A stretch of DNA of 64,000 bases, taken from Ophryocystis elektroscirrha (Eukaryota > Apicomplexa > Conoidasida > Neogregarinorida > Ophryocystidae). The notes beneath the pieces are model-generated. The model worked only from the letters and a program-made list of their open reading frames with translations, was not told the DNA's origin and ran no database searches. Below are positions 49,150-60,600 of this stretch, in pieces (position 1 is the stretch's first letter; each line of letters begins with the position of its first letter). The translations under genes were made by a program, and so were the position numbers. The stretch lies in the NCBI GenBank assembly GCA_030141585.1, contig JAQIFP010000011.1, forward strand, positions 1-64,000, read 5' to 3'.

Positions 49150-51707
49150 CAATATAGCTTACGTGGTTTGCTGCTCAATAACTTGTGTAACTCCAGTACT
49201 GACTAAACTGCAAGCTATCAAATTTTTGAGCCAAGTTGACGAATATATAGGGTTATTAGTATTGCTACTATTATTTCTTTCCATATACCAAAAAAGCCAT
49301 AAAGTTATGCTCCATTTTAGTCCAAAATATTTGAATATGGCATGTAAGGATTTTATTGAACGTATTGATTGTGGCCCTTGAGCTATTAAATATGAGTATA
49401 TACTTTCTATATCTAAATTAGATGGATAGGGCCCATATGCTGCATTGACGTTCATTATATGTGAATGATATGCTGGTAAAATTACAAAAGAATTAGACGC
49501 CCAAGGATAAGATAATAATATACGTCTTCCTCCTCGTCTTGTCGCTACTCTTTTTTTCTGTATTGTCAATTGTAAAGTACTACTTGATACGTTAGGTTTC
49601 CATAATGCGCAGTTCTTATTATATATATTGATTTTATATATTAAAGAGCGCTCTGTAACTGCTAGAAAGTCCTCTAATACTGGATCATAAGATAATATTG
49701 AATCAATACTACAGTTCAAATGTTCAGCTGCAAAGTTTAATACAAGTCTTTCATTCCAATTTGGTTCCAAGTAAAGTATACCTACGACTTCATCATTAAT
49801 TACTGCTATGGCTACTTGTTTGTTTACATCAGAATTTGGCTTCAATATACTTTCACTTATTAAATCTATTTCATAGCTATCTTCGGAACGTACTTCTAAC
49901 TTATCAGAAATAGTTGTATTTGTGGTGTCTTTACTTATCATACTTATTTTGTAACAAAAATACTTCTTTAAAAAACTGGTTATAACTAAATTATTGCTAT
50001 ATTGACAAGAACGTAGAGCATTCATAAACTGTAAGTTTTCATCTAAATTGTCTTCATCATTTAAAAGATTATTTTTGGAATGATTTATTTCATTCCAAAA
50101 ATATGGAATCAGTATTCCTCGTATTAAAATATATATACATACTGAAATTATTTCTTGGGGATTTAACTGGTGTAAAGTATATGGTACAAATCGTGGACTA
50201 TAAAATGTATATGAAGATATAGTATTAGGTAATTTAGATACAATATTCTTGATATGTGATAAATTATCATCAAGTCCAGTGGAATTTACTTTTTTTCCTT
50301 TAAAATAATTACTCCATGTATCAATTATATATTTTTCTGTGTATGACGGGGTTTGCTTATCATAATTCATTAAATTAATATTAGTTAAATAATCACTGTC
50401 ATTTTTTATGATATTGTTTTCAGTTATTTCATTAAGAGGAATATGCGGAATATTAGAACGCGTTTCGCTTGGTTCAAAAGCGACTGCTCTAAATACACCA
50501 ATATCAAGATATTTAACAAAAGCAGTTAAGGGGTGTACATTACCGAGTAAATTATTAAATATGTGCGTTTGCCCATACATCATATTATTTTTTATCAACT
50601 TTATATGTTCGTTAGTGAGTATCACATGAAACCATACGTTATACAATTCAAATCCAATAAATGCCCACTCTTCCATTTTGCTTCCTAAAACTTCATCTGT
50701 GCATTTGGAAGGGTTTAAGCTTTCCAGTAATACTACATCTGAAGCTATTAATGTTTCCTCTTTATAGCCGACTGGTAGAAGTGTCATGCGTCTTGGTCCA
50801 GTTCTCCCCGTTGGTATCGGGTTTTGACCGATTTTAGAGGCATTATAATTCATTATTTTCCTAGCCAAAATTATTTTAGACTTATCACATTTCAAGGCTT
50901 CAGCGATGACTAAAGTCATCCATGTAAAATGTTGCTGTATTCTAATAAGATTTTGGTATGCATCTATGACATTGCTCAAATCGTCTAAGTTCACATCTGA
51001 TAGAGCATTATAAAGGATCCTGCATACTTCAAGCCATTCCTAATTACCACAGTTCAATACCAGTGTTACCGAATATATGAACATATACAGTTTATACTTG
51101 TGCATATTCTATATAGGTAATTTATTTTTTGCAATTGTGTATATATTATTTATCATAGAATATTTACACGGTGTCCCTATGTAAATGTAATACATTATGT
51201 GTCTATTATACGACGATGTATACGTATCATGTTTCATATTATACATTAAAGTTCTTTTAAATATATAACGTTAATAACCTAAAAGTTTGATTATCTAAAG
51301 ATAGGAAATAATTTTTTCAAGGCATAAAAACAGACCTGATGCCAATTCCGTGGTGGTAGATCAAACAAGTAACCTAAATACATAATTGCACAGTCCGGTT
51401 TGAGAGGTGCATGTTGGAATACATTGTCCCAAGTTCTCCAAGTATGTTCTCTGGAGGCGAAATTCTGAACAGGTTTTATCAGTAAATCGTCATAGGACAA
51501 AAATAAAATATAGTTTTTAATTTTCTGTTGGTATGATAACAAAAGAGCAGCATCATTTATCAATTGTAAAGGTATTTCAAAAATAGTGTTATTCAAGAAA
51601 AATTTGTACTCATTCAATTTAATTAGCTTGAATATTGTCTCATTGGTTATAAAGGTATCAGGCGTTACTACGTTATGTTTGTTTGATTTAGAGCTCCAAC
51701 ACCCCAT
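45243..51707 (-). CDS. Very large N-myristoylation-type RCC1-repeat protein, seven exons
   Basis: Exons join in phase from ATG 51707 to TGA 45243 and give about 1,770 aa. Exon order: 51707-51333, about 51040-49161, two short ones at 48990-48780, about 48402-45653, and a last one ending with HRSILEAS. The start MGCWSSKS fits N-myristoylation plus palmitoylation of Cys3. The first half has no domain I recognise, although a block such as PTGRTGPRRMTLLPVGYKEE and KRVATRRGGRR are notable. The second half has RCC1-type blades: GSVYTFGN, QQISCGNNYVICLSEKNLYS, WGYNEYGQLGL, LRCGYDYSSFIDNNGRLFLW, GSAKHGKLGL, DISCGINHTLALD, WVWGSNENFELGLSG and QIYSWGKNCLSL. RCC1 propellers act as Ran exchange factors or as binding platforms. 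Membrane anchoring argues against a chromatin-bound RanGEF. Confidence 0.82.
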
Positions 51708-52185
51708 AAATTATTATTACTTATATGAGGTGAAGCTTATTCACATGTATGTCTATTGAATTTCATTTTGTATTATTTTAGTATATTGCAACACATTAGT
51801 TTACGTTTTTGTGTAATATATTTTAATTATTTTCAAATTATTCTAATAATAAAGTTTACATACCAGATTAACTTATTTAAAAGTAACTTCTTTTAATTAT
51901 ATTATTATTAATTATTTGGGCACTACTTCAATTTTTTGGTACATTTTTTACATTATATTTATTATGCATATTTTTCTTATACAAATGAGCAACCGTCTGT
52001 ACAAAGATAATTTCTATTTTATAACACAAAATTTATATTATAATTTGAGTATAAATTAACTTAATTTAGCATATATCAAATACGTTTTTATTTATAATGC
52101 TTAATTTTGAATCAAAGAAAAAATCTTTAAACAAAAAAAAAAAGTTTAGGTCTCACGAAATAATTATGAAAAATTATTAAAATAA
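51708..52185. other. Divergent intergenic region, AT-rich
   Basis: About 480 bp between two genes that point away from each other, so both promoters are expected here. No motif stands out. Confidence 0.5.
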
Positions 52186-53485
52186 ATGTCAAATACGTCT
52201 AAAACTGTATGCCGGTTTTATCTTCAAGGAAAATGTGTGTATGGCTCTGAATGCAGATTTTTGCATCAAAATAAACCCAAAGCAGCCGCTGAAGAAGTTT
52301 CACCTTATACAATTTTGAAAGAGCGTTGGGATAGCTTGTTATGGAAAGGCACTTGTAAGTTATCATGCAACAGCTATTTTATACAATTTAGCGATATGGA
52401 CAAAAAATTCAGAACAACCTGCATTTGAAGGTAAGAGTTTTCTTGCTCTTTAATTAATTTATTGACAGGGTTAGGTTTAACTATGGAAGAGATAAGGTGG
52501 ATATTTTACCAGCAGCCATCTTCAAATTGGAGACAGCTTCAAGTACAGTTCTTAAAATCGATTGAAGAGAAACGTATCAATTGGCTTCAAGATTATGAAA
52601 TGAAAAGTAACTTCTAATATGAAGTACTATATTTTAAGATACGAAGACATCTTCATTATTTTCAAGCAACAATACTTCTTCATTATTTGGAAATACTAAT
52701 ATCGAAAACCCTCCTTTATTCTCTAACATTAATAACTCCAATACTGTATCTATATTTGGTTCATCGAATCAAACAGCAAATCCTCCCGTCTCAAACTCTT
52801 TATTCTCCACACCAAATAATAACATATTTGGGAACCAGTCTTTATTTAGTAGTACACAGCAAACACCAACAATTTCTTCATTCAATACTGCACCACAGCA
52901 ACTTAATTTATTCGGACAATCTAATAACACATTTGATTGTTCAAATAATACTACTTTACTTAGTTCGGAACCAAATGCATTTAGTTCCTCTCAACAACAT
53001 CCATTTTACAATAAGTTCAATAATACTTCAAATACAAACAATGTTATAAATCCTCAACCTGCCATAGGTATAGTCAAATAACTATAACTACCAATCAATA
53101 GCTTAAGACGTAAAACTTTGTAAAACTTACTATGTTAAATGTTTCTCCATATATATCTGATTCCATCTTTTTATATTTTATTAAATATAATAATATATAT
53201 ATATAAATACTTTTCAATAAAAAATATCTTAATATCTGTAGATGTATTGGAAGTATTATATAACTATAATGTAATAAATTATAATATATATTATATTCAT
53301 TTATATACTTTATAATTTGATATATTATTTGCGTACAAATATATATTATATATATATATAATATGATATTAGACACATCTGCTGATATCAATACTCAAGC
53401 TGCCCAAATAAAGCAAGCATATAATTTAAACCATGAAGTTTGGGAAGTTGCTGCATATTTATGTCCTGAGTTTCCAGTAATATGA
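52186..53485 (+). CDS. NUP42: CCCH-finger FG nucleoporin of the Nup42/NUPL2 type, five exons
   Basis: Exons start at ATG 52186 and end at TGA 53485, with introns of 19 (52355-52373), 38 and 32 nt, and a longer one near 53068-53374. The N-terminus is a CCCH finger (CRFYLQGKCVYGSEC then RFLH). A helical middle follows (LTMEEIRWIFYQQPSSNWRQ). Then an Asn/Ser-rich FG region with SLFG, SIFG, NIFG and NLFG motifs, and a short end VWEVAAYLCPEFPVI. The order finger, FG repeats, C-terminal helix matches Nup42/NUPL2, which sits on the cytoplasmic side of the nuclear pore and helps mRNA export by way of Gle1. Orthology is inferred from architecture. The terminal helix could be the Gle1-binding part. Confidence 0.82.
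52355..52373 (+). other. 19-nt spliceosomal intron
   Basis: GTAAGTTATCATGCAACAG separates TGGAAAGGCACTT from CTATTTTATACAATTTAGC. Removing it restores one open frame (KGTSILYNLAIWTKNSEQ) up to the next donor. It has a perfect GTAAGT donor and CAG acceptor but little room for a branch point. Confidence 0.85.
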
Positions 53486-53719
53486 AATAAACATATCAGA
53501 TTTTTATAGAATTACAAAGTACCGTTAAATCCACCCCCTTTTAATATAAACAATATTAAGCTTTAAAGTTGTGTGTTTTTTTTATAATAATTATAAGACT
53601 AAAATCTTAGATATTTATGAGCAAGAAATAATTTATTTTAACATAGTTATTCGTAAACTTTTCAAATATGTCCCATCTATAATTTTAACAAATTTGTTTC
53701 CAGTCACAGAATTTGAAAA

Positions 53720-54718
53720 ATGGCCACAGTAAAAACTACAATCAAAACAGAAACATGTGCATATACAGAATATAAAATATACCCTGGACATGGTACTAAA
53801 TGTATCACCAAGGATGGAAAGTCTCACATTCTGATTAATTCTAAAGCCGACAGTTTATTCCACCAAAAGATTAAACCCGTTAGATTGACATGGACTCAGG
53901 TACTAAAGTGTATATATGTTATTAATTATATAATAATTTTTTTTTTATATACTAAATATACCACTATTGCTTTTATATACAGATAAAGTTAATATATACT
54001 TTATTAAGTTAATTTATATATTATTATATAAATTTATATATTATATTATATATGAAATATGTAAAGATATTTATAATAGAGTATATTGGTTGCATTATTC
54101 TCGTATATATGTAGTTTATGAGGTTATAAATAATTACTTTTTTAGGTATGGAGACGTATGAATAAAAAAGTTCGTCACATGGATGGTACTGGTAAAAGAC
54201 GGGTTCGTAAAGTTGTTCGTACTCAAAAACCAATTATTGGACTCACTCTTGAAGACATTAAAAAGAAAACTGCTGCTGCCAAAAGTGTACCTGTAAGCAA
54301 TTTACTAAATATTTTACCTTAACTAATTATAAATGTCATTCTATATACATGCAAAAAGATATACGAAATACATGTTTTACATAAAATATATTTTAAGCTA
54401 AATTGTATAGTAATAAGCATGTATAATTGTTAATAAAAAAAAAAAAAAATTTTTTTTTTGTTTTTTCATATATATAAGGAAGGAACTTTTTGTTTTAAAA
54501 GTTATATTGTTTTTTTTTTAGTCAGCTCGAGTTGCTGCATTGAATGAAAGCCGTGCTCGCCATAAAGAGCAATCCGAAAAAGCAAAACATGGCAAAGGAT
54601 TACCTAAAGTAAGACTTATTTATATTATTTACAATAAACTTAATAGATTCCAAAGCAAATGACTCAAATACCAAAGAATCAACCTAAAGTAAATAAACAG
54701 CAAGGAGCTAGACGTTGA
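53720..54718 (+). CDS. RPL24: Large-subunit ribosomal protein eL24, four exons
   Basis: Four exons from ATG 53720 to TGA 54718 give about 160 aa. Family blocks are ETCAYTEYKIYPGHGTKCIT, KSHILINSKADSLFHQKIKP, RLTWTQVWRRMNKK, TQKPIIGLTLEDIKKK and ESRARHKEQSEKAKHGK. The N-terminal zinc-binding part of the archaeal/eukaryotic family keeps only one of its usual cysteines (TETCAYTEY). The C-terminal tail is Gln/Lys-rich and ends QGARR. eL24 bridges the two ribosomal subunits. The gene is followed after only 57 bp by TRM6 on the same strand. Confidence 0.96.
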
Positions 54719-54775
54719 TTTTTTTTCTAAAACTGTTTTTTAGTATTTATTCATGTAAAAATAGACAATCTCCTG

Positions 54776-56644
54776 ATGGCACGACGTGTTAATGAAAATG
54801 AATGGCTTATACTTAAAACAAATCAAGGTCTTCGCATATTAGTACGTGCTACCAAAGAACAACCAAATATCAAAATTGGCAAATGCCAACTTGAACCAAA
54901 TTGGTTACTAGAACATGCTTGTGTTGGATCTACCTATGAAATACACACGAATGATGTTCAAATATGTGAAAATGAAGAAGAGGCTGACTTTGAGTCACAA
55001 GGTAGATAATCTGTAAACTTTTTATAATTCATGGCTTTATGATACAGCTAAACCAGTCTATCTATATCTACCGCTTAATCTATTGTTCTTATATTTAATA
55101 AATTTATAGTAAATAAATATATTAAATTTCGAATATATTTTTTTTTAAATAGTAGTTTATATACCAGTATAGATGTGTAACCATATATATAAAATTTTTT
55201 CACATTTAACATACAATATTTAAATAAATATATATTATAGTATTTTATGCACAAACATAAAATTATATTTATAATTAAATGTGAAAAATAAACAATCTAT
55301 AATAAAACTTATATTTTTATATATATAAAATTTAAATTATACAGATCATGCTGTATATTGCATGTTTTAACTTTAATATATTACGATAAATAAGCTATAA
55401 CGTTCTGAAAAACCTATTCTATGAAAAAAATAATTTAATACAGACATTTGATCTAGAGGGGAGTTAATAAAATATTAGATTTGTAAGATACACAATAAAT
55501 GATGCATATTCAGGCACCTTCATGTTCACTTTGTATTTGTATTTTATTAAATTATTTATTATATTAATTGAGATATATTAAAAATGATTTTTGAACTCAG
55601 CTGGAGGTGAAGATGCTTCTAACCAGTATTTATTCGACAATAATACAGCACAGAAACTGACTTCTGATGAAGTCAGTAAAATGAAGACTGACGGATTAAA
55701 TGGCAAACAAGTTGTCGATGCCCTTATGCAAAACAGTGAAACGTTTCAAGAGAAAACCGCTTTCGCAAAAAAGAAATATATTCAAAAAAAAATACGCAAG
55801 TGTGACTAAGTAGAAATTATATTATTGATATATATATATATATGTATTATTATATACTACCATAATATATACACTAACACTAATAACGTTAAATTACCAA
55901 TATTACTGTTTATTATTTTAATTAGTTGCATAATTTATTTCTATAAATTATAGTATCTGTTTGGAGTTGATTGAAAAAAGAGTATTTTTAAGAAATTAAA
56001 TAAATTACACATTTTAGACATTGTCAACAATTTACTATATTCCCTGCAACCCTTCTAGAGCTAACTGAATTCAAATATAGCCGTGGACTTTCAAACGCAA
56101 CGTAAGATATGTATATATATATATATATATATAAAATATCTGTAATTATATAAGTACTAGTGAATTTAACATAAATACTATTCTTTACATTCTATAAAAA
56201 TAGCAATATACTGGTAACGTATTTTATGACGTGTCGGATATAATAAATATTTTAATTTTGCTAAAATTAATTAATTGCTAATAGTGGCCTAAGATTTGAT
56301 TATTTGTACCATATGATTCAATACGTAGAATCAGATTCTAGTGTTCTAGTATTGGATCAGTCTACTGGATTACTTATTGGAGGAGTTATTCAAAAGTTAG
56401 CTGGTCATGGATGCGTATACCAATTAACCAAAAAAAAAATGAAGGATGTTAGTGCCACCAGATTTAATATGTCACTAGAATATTTCAAAAACATAAAAAA
56501 AATTGATCTGGACAAGGTAACTAAATACAATACTTAAAGTTTTCCTGTATATATTTTCTTGTAAATTATATTTAGGCAGGTTTTCTAGCTTTTTTACAGC
56601 ATATATATATACATGTATATACCAAAACGAAGTTATATATATAC

Positions 56645-56683
<39 letters not shown>

Positions 56684-57589
56684 ATTTTTATTTATTATTG
56701 TATAATTTTTTTGAATAATTTATTACATATTGGTATCAGTTTTTAACAGTGATTAAAAGTATGGAACCGTTTCACAAGAGTAAAAAAACGAATGAAGATG
56801 AAATGCAAACAAATATAAAAGAAATTATTCAAGAGGACAATTCTAAAGAAGTTAATAATGAAGTGGATTCCGAAATGGTTTCTTCAATAAATGATACAAA
56901 AGAGAATTCAACACTGAAGGAAGAACTGTCATCAGAGACTGATGACTTAATAACGCTCAAAGAGCTTGATACGAATAAAGTTAACTCTATTTTAGTTGTC
57001 CTCCAGGCGGACGATCAAAATGCTGTGCAGTATCTTTTATTAATGCTTGAATGCATTAAAAGAAATTTAGTCCCTAGTAAGAATTATTCTATAGATATTA
57101 CTGGTTTAAATAATTAAAAGTTATTTATATACTCTTTTAATTCAACTAAAGTCATTAATTAGTTACATTTGTTGACATATTTATATAAGCATATTATTGA
57201 AACTTTATTATAATAACTATTAATTATTATTATTAATTATTATAATATTTATTGAGATAAATTAATATTAAATTAAGGTTTATAGCATATTATAAGAAGA
57301 TAATAAGGAAATTGTGATAATTGCATACTGTTTATTTGGTAGATGGAAGATTTTGTATATACAGTGCAAATTTTGCGCACGCAAAACTAGCTAGTGCAGA
57401 ATTATCTGAATACTGTTACGGAATGCATTGCGAAGAACTCTTTTTAAGAGAATATCAAGTAATTTTTTGCATAAATTTTTACTATATTGTATATAGATTG
57501 CATTTAATCGAACTCACCCTTTAATGGGTGCTTCGCAACGGATATATTCAGGATTTTTACTAAATGGTTTTCGATTATTTGATGATTAA
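54776..57589 (+). CDS. TRM6: tRNA m1A58 methyltransferase non-catalytic subunit TRM6 (Gcd10)
   Basis: About seven exons from ATG 54776 to TAA 57589. N-terminal blocks are RVNENEWLILKTNQGLRIL and TYEIHTNDVQICE. The Trm6 signature follows: TSDEVSKMKTDGLNGKQVVD, ETFQEKTAFAKKKYIQKK and LLELTEFKYSRG. Then a Rossmann-like part (GLRFDYLYHMIQYVESDSSV, LVLDQSTGLLIGGVIQKLAG), whose first glycine-rich loop is D-Q-S-T-G and lacks a proper SAM site, as expected for the non-catalytic subunit. A Lys/Glu/Asn-rich insert (about 56770-56960) precedes FCIYSANFAHAKLASAELS, FLREYQ and RTHPLMGASQRIYSGFLLNG. With TRM61 it makes m1A58 in tRNA. TRM61 is not in this window. Confidence 0.9.
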
Positions 57590-57626
57590 AAAACATAAAA
57601 ATACATATAAATGAAAAAAATAAGAT

Positions 57627-60600
57627 TTATAGCCATGGCATCCATCCAACGTACATAAGCGAAAGGTTTTTATGACATGTAGCTGCCCATATAAGCTCTT
57701 CTACCTGGCTTTCAACATCAATTCCTGGTTCAGTAACCCACTAAAATATTAGTAATACTAATAACAAGTAATACCTACAGTAGTTATATGGTGATATATT
57801 TCATTTAACGTCAATGTTTGATTTTCGTGTTCTCTTAATAAACGCTGAGATCTGAAATTAATTCCTCCGTTTATTTTTTCTTCTATTTCGGATATAAATT
57901 GACGAGCACGAGCTCCCCCTCCTACATAATCATCCTCTGCTACTTGGTTGTGGGTCATTTTTCCTGAACGGGTCCATTCTATTGACGGATCAAATACAAA
58001 GCTCTAAATTTAATTATATTGATAATAATATATCCATATGTATAAATTATTATGAACAGAGAAAAACTGCTGATATCTCTCAAATGTTCTCATAAATTTA
58101 TCTCATATAAATTAACGCAAAGAGATATTCAAATAATAATTATGATACAAATAAATATACAATGACTTTTACACATATACTATAATGACTGATTTTAAAA
58201 AAAGTAAATTACCTGTAAAATCGATAAACAGTCGCCTCTATATTGTCTCAATGTAGTCATTGTATCAACGCAAGCAGATAAATATGTTCCATATAATCCA
58301 CCGAACCCTAAGGTGGAAACTAGATTGGGTGTAAGCCTGAATGGAACAATCTAAAAAATAATGTTTAAATACATAAAAAAGTATTACTTCTGGAACGGGT
58401 AAATATAGTCCTTTTCCAAAAAGACAATCGAAGTCAACATGAACAATTTGTCCTGTTTTCATATTTAATAATACATTTTCTCCATGTCGATCTCCAAGTC
58501 CCAAAATAAATCCTAATGCACTCCAAGATGCCAGAGACTCAGAAAAGAGTTTGCGGCAACTGTACCATAAAGGTATAGTGTCCTCAAAATGGTTGAAAAA
58601 AAATCTGTATGAGAGCACTGTGTATATATAACAAATTTACTTATGCAACACTGGTTGGAATACACGTATAAGCATTATATAGTTTTCTTCTAAAGCAACT
58701 GGGTCTCCTTTAAACCGATTATATCTTGCAATAACCTTCACAAAAATGACTATATGTTTTATTGTTTTATAAAAATGACTAAATATAATTTTTATTCGTT
58801 TAAAGAATATTATAAAAATAAACATTTTATTTATCATTAATTATATATATATATATATATATTTATGTATATATGTATATTTTCATTTTATAAATATACA
58901 TATGAGCTAAATATAATTTCCGTTACATATGCCATTTTACGTAATAAAAGTTTTACTTTTTTCATTAATGCCATAAGTTTGGTTTGTCCGAATTCGTTTT
59001 CCCACAAATCAAGTACAGCAGCGCGTAGAGTAGTGAGATTAGGTAACCATTCTATCAAACCAGTTACTTCATTTAATGAAATCACAGAATATCGGCAAAA
59101 CTAAAAAAAATTATTAAAGAAAATGGACAGATATACCTGTAGCTGACGTTGAGAAGCTTTTTCAAGTTTTTCCAACCAGTTATTTACGTAACCAGCAATT
59201 TCCATTAAACGCGTATCTTTTCTTAAATCGCCTCTACTCTCTCTTTTAACAAGCCAGTAACGCTCTATCCCGTCACTTCCAAGTAAGGTTAGTCGTTTGG
59301 GACGTTGTTTAGATCGCATTACCAACACAGAATCTCCAACATCAACAATCCACGGTGTCTAATAAACCAACTGCTCTTCAACAAATTAGACCCTTACTGT
59401 GTCATTTTCGGTATTATTCTCATCATGCAATGCTAAAAAGTCTTTTGCTGTGTCAAGCTGAGATAACAACGGCATCAATACTCGCACAGATCGACGGTTT
59501 GAGCAAGGCTTCAATATGCTACAATATGATGCAAAGAAAACAAATTATAAATTATTTCAATGTATATATAGTAATAGCTATAAGTAAATTCAATATAAGT
59601 TTAATTTATATTATATTACTTAATTTTTATTAAATATAATTAATTATATAAATAAATAATTATATTAATATATAGCAATAATTTAGTTATAAAATTTTTA
59701 ATTATTTTTTTTACGTTAGTAGCTGTGGGAAGTTTTGAGCTATGCTAATTTTTTCTCGAAAATCATTTGATTGCTGATTTGAAGAAAGAGAATCACTAGC
59801 TAAAGAAATTAACGCAGATGCAAATGTCGCTGTTCCTTGGACGTGTTTTTCGGCATTAGTATTTTTTATGTCATTTCCAGTGCACGAACGCATATTTCTT
59901 GCCTGAATCATTTTGAATAATTACTATATTAAACATTACAGCTGAAAGTATTAAAGCAGCTACTTCCCGACGGTCTTTTCTTTCAGAGCAAAATAAAGGA
60001 CCCAGTTGCCAAGCCATTTGAGCTGGTGTCCATTGCATCAATCTAGCTAATAAGGGTTGAAATACTTTAGGGCCTAATTCTTTGTGCTGACTTCTAGCAA
60101 CTAATTGTGCTACACTCAGATACCTGCAAAATCACGTTGTAGTCATATTCAATTCAATTTTAAAAGCTTTCTTATAATAAGTGTATATATGCATACATTT
60201 ATCTAATATTTTACAGTATTTATTTACTAGTAAGTAAGACTGTTGTACACAATAAGTAATAATAATTAATATAAACTCAATAATTAATATATATATATAT
60301 ATATATATGTATTTAAATGTGTATTTGAATAAATATATACCAATGTGCGGGTGGAATCCTTTCTAATTTTCCGTGTACTAATACACAAACGTTTTTCACA
60401 AAACTTTCTTGTATATCAGTTAATGTCTCGTTGAAAGGCATTTGAGGATTTTTATTTGCTATTGCTTTAACAGAGAAATCGCTAAAAAATATGTCAACTA
60501 ACATTTGTAAAAAATGCAACAAATGATCTCTGACACGTCTTGTTGAAGATGAAAACGCTGCAGCTTCCAAATGATGATGTATTGATATTTCAACCAATGT

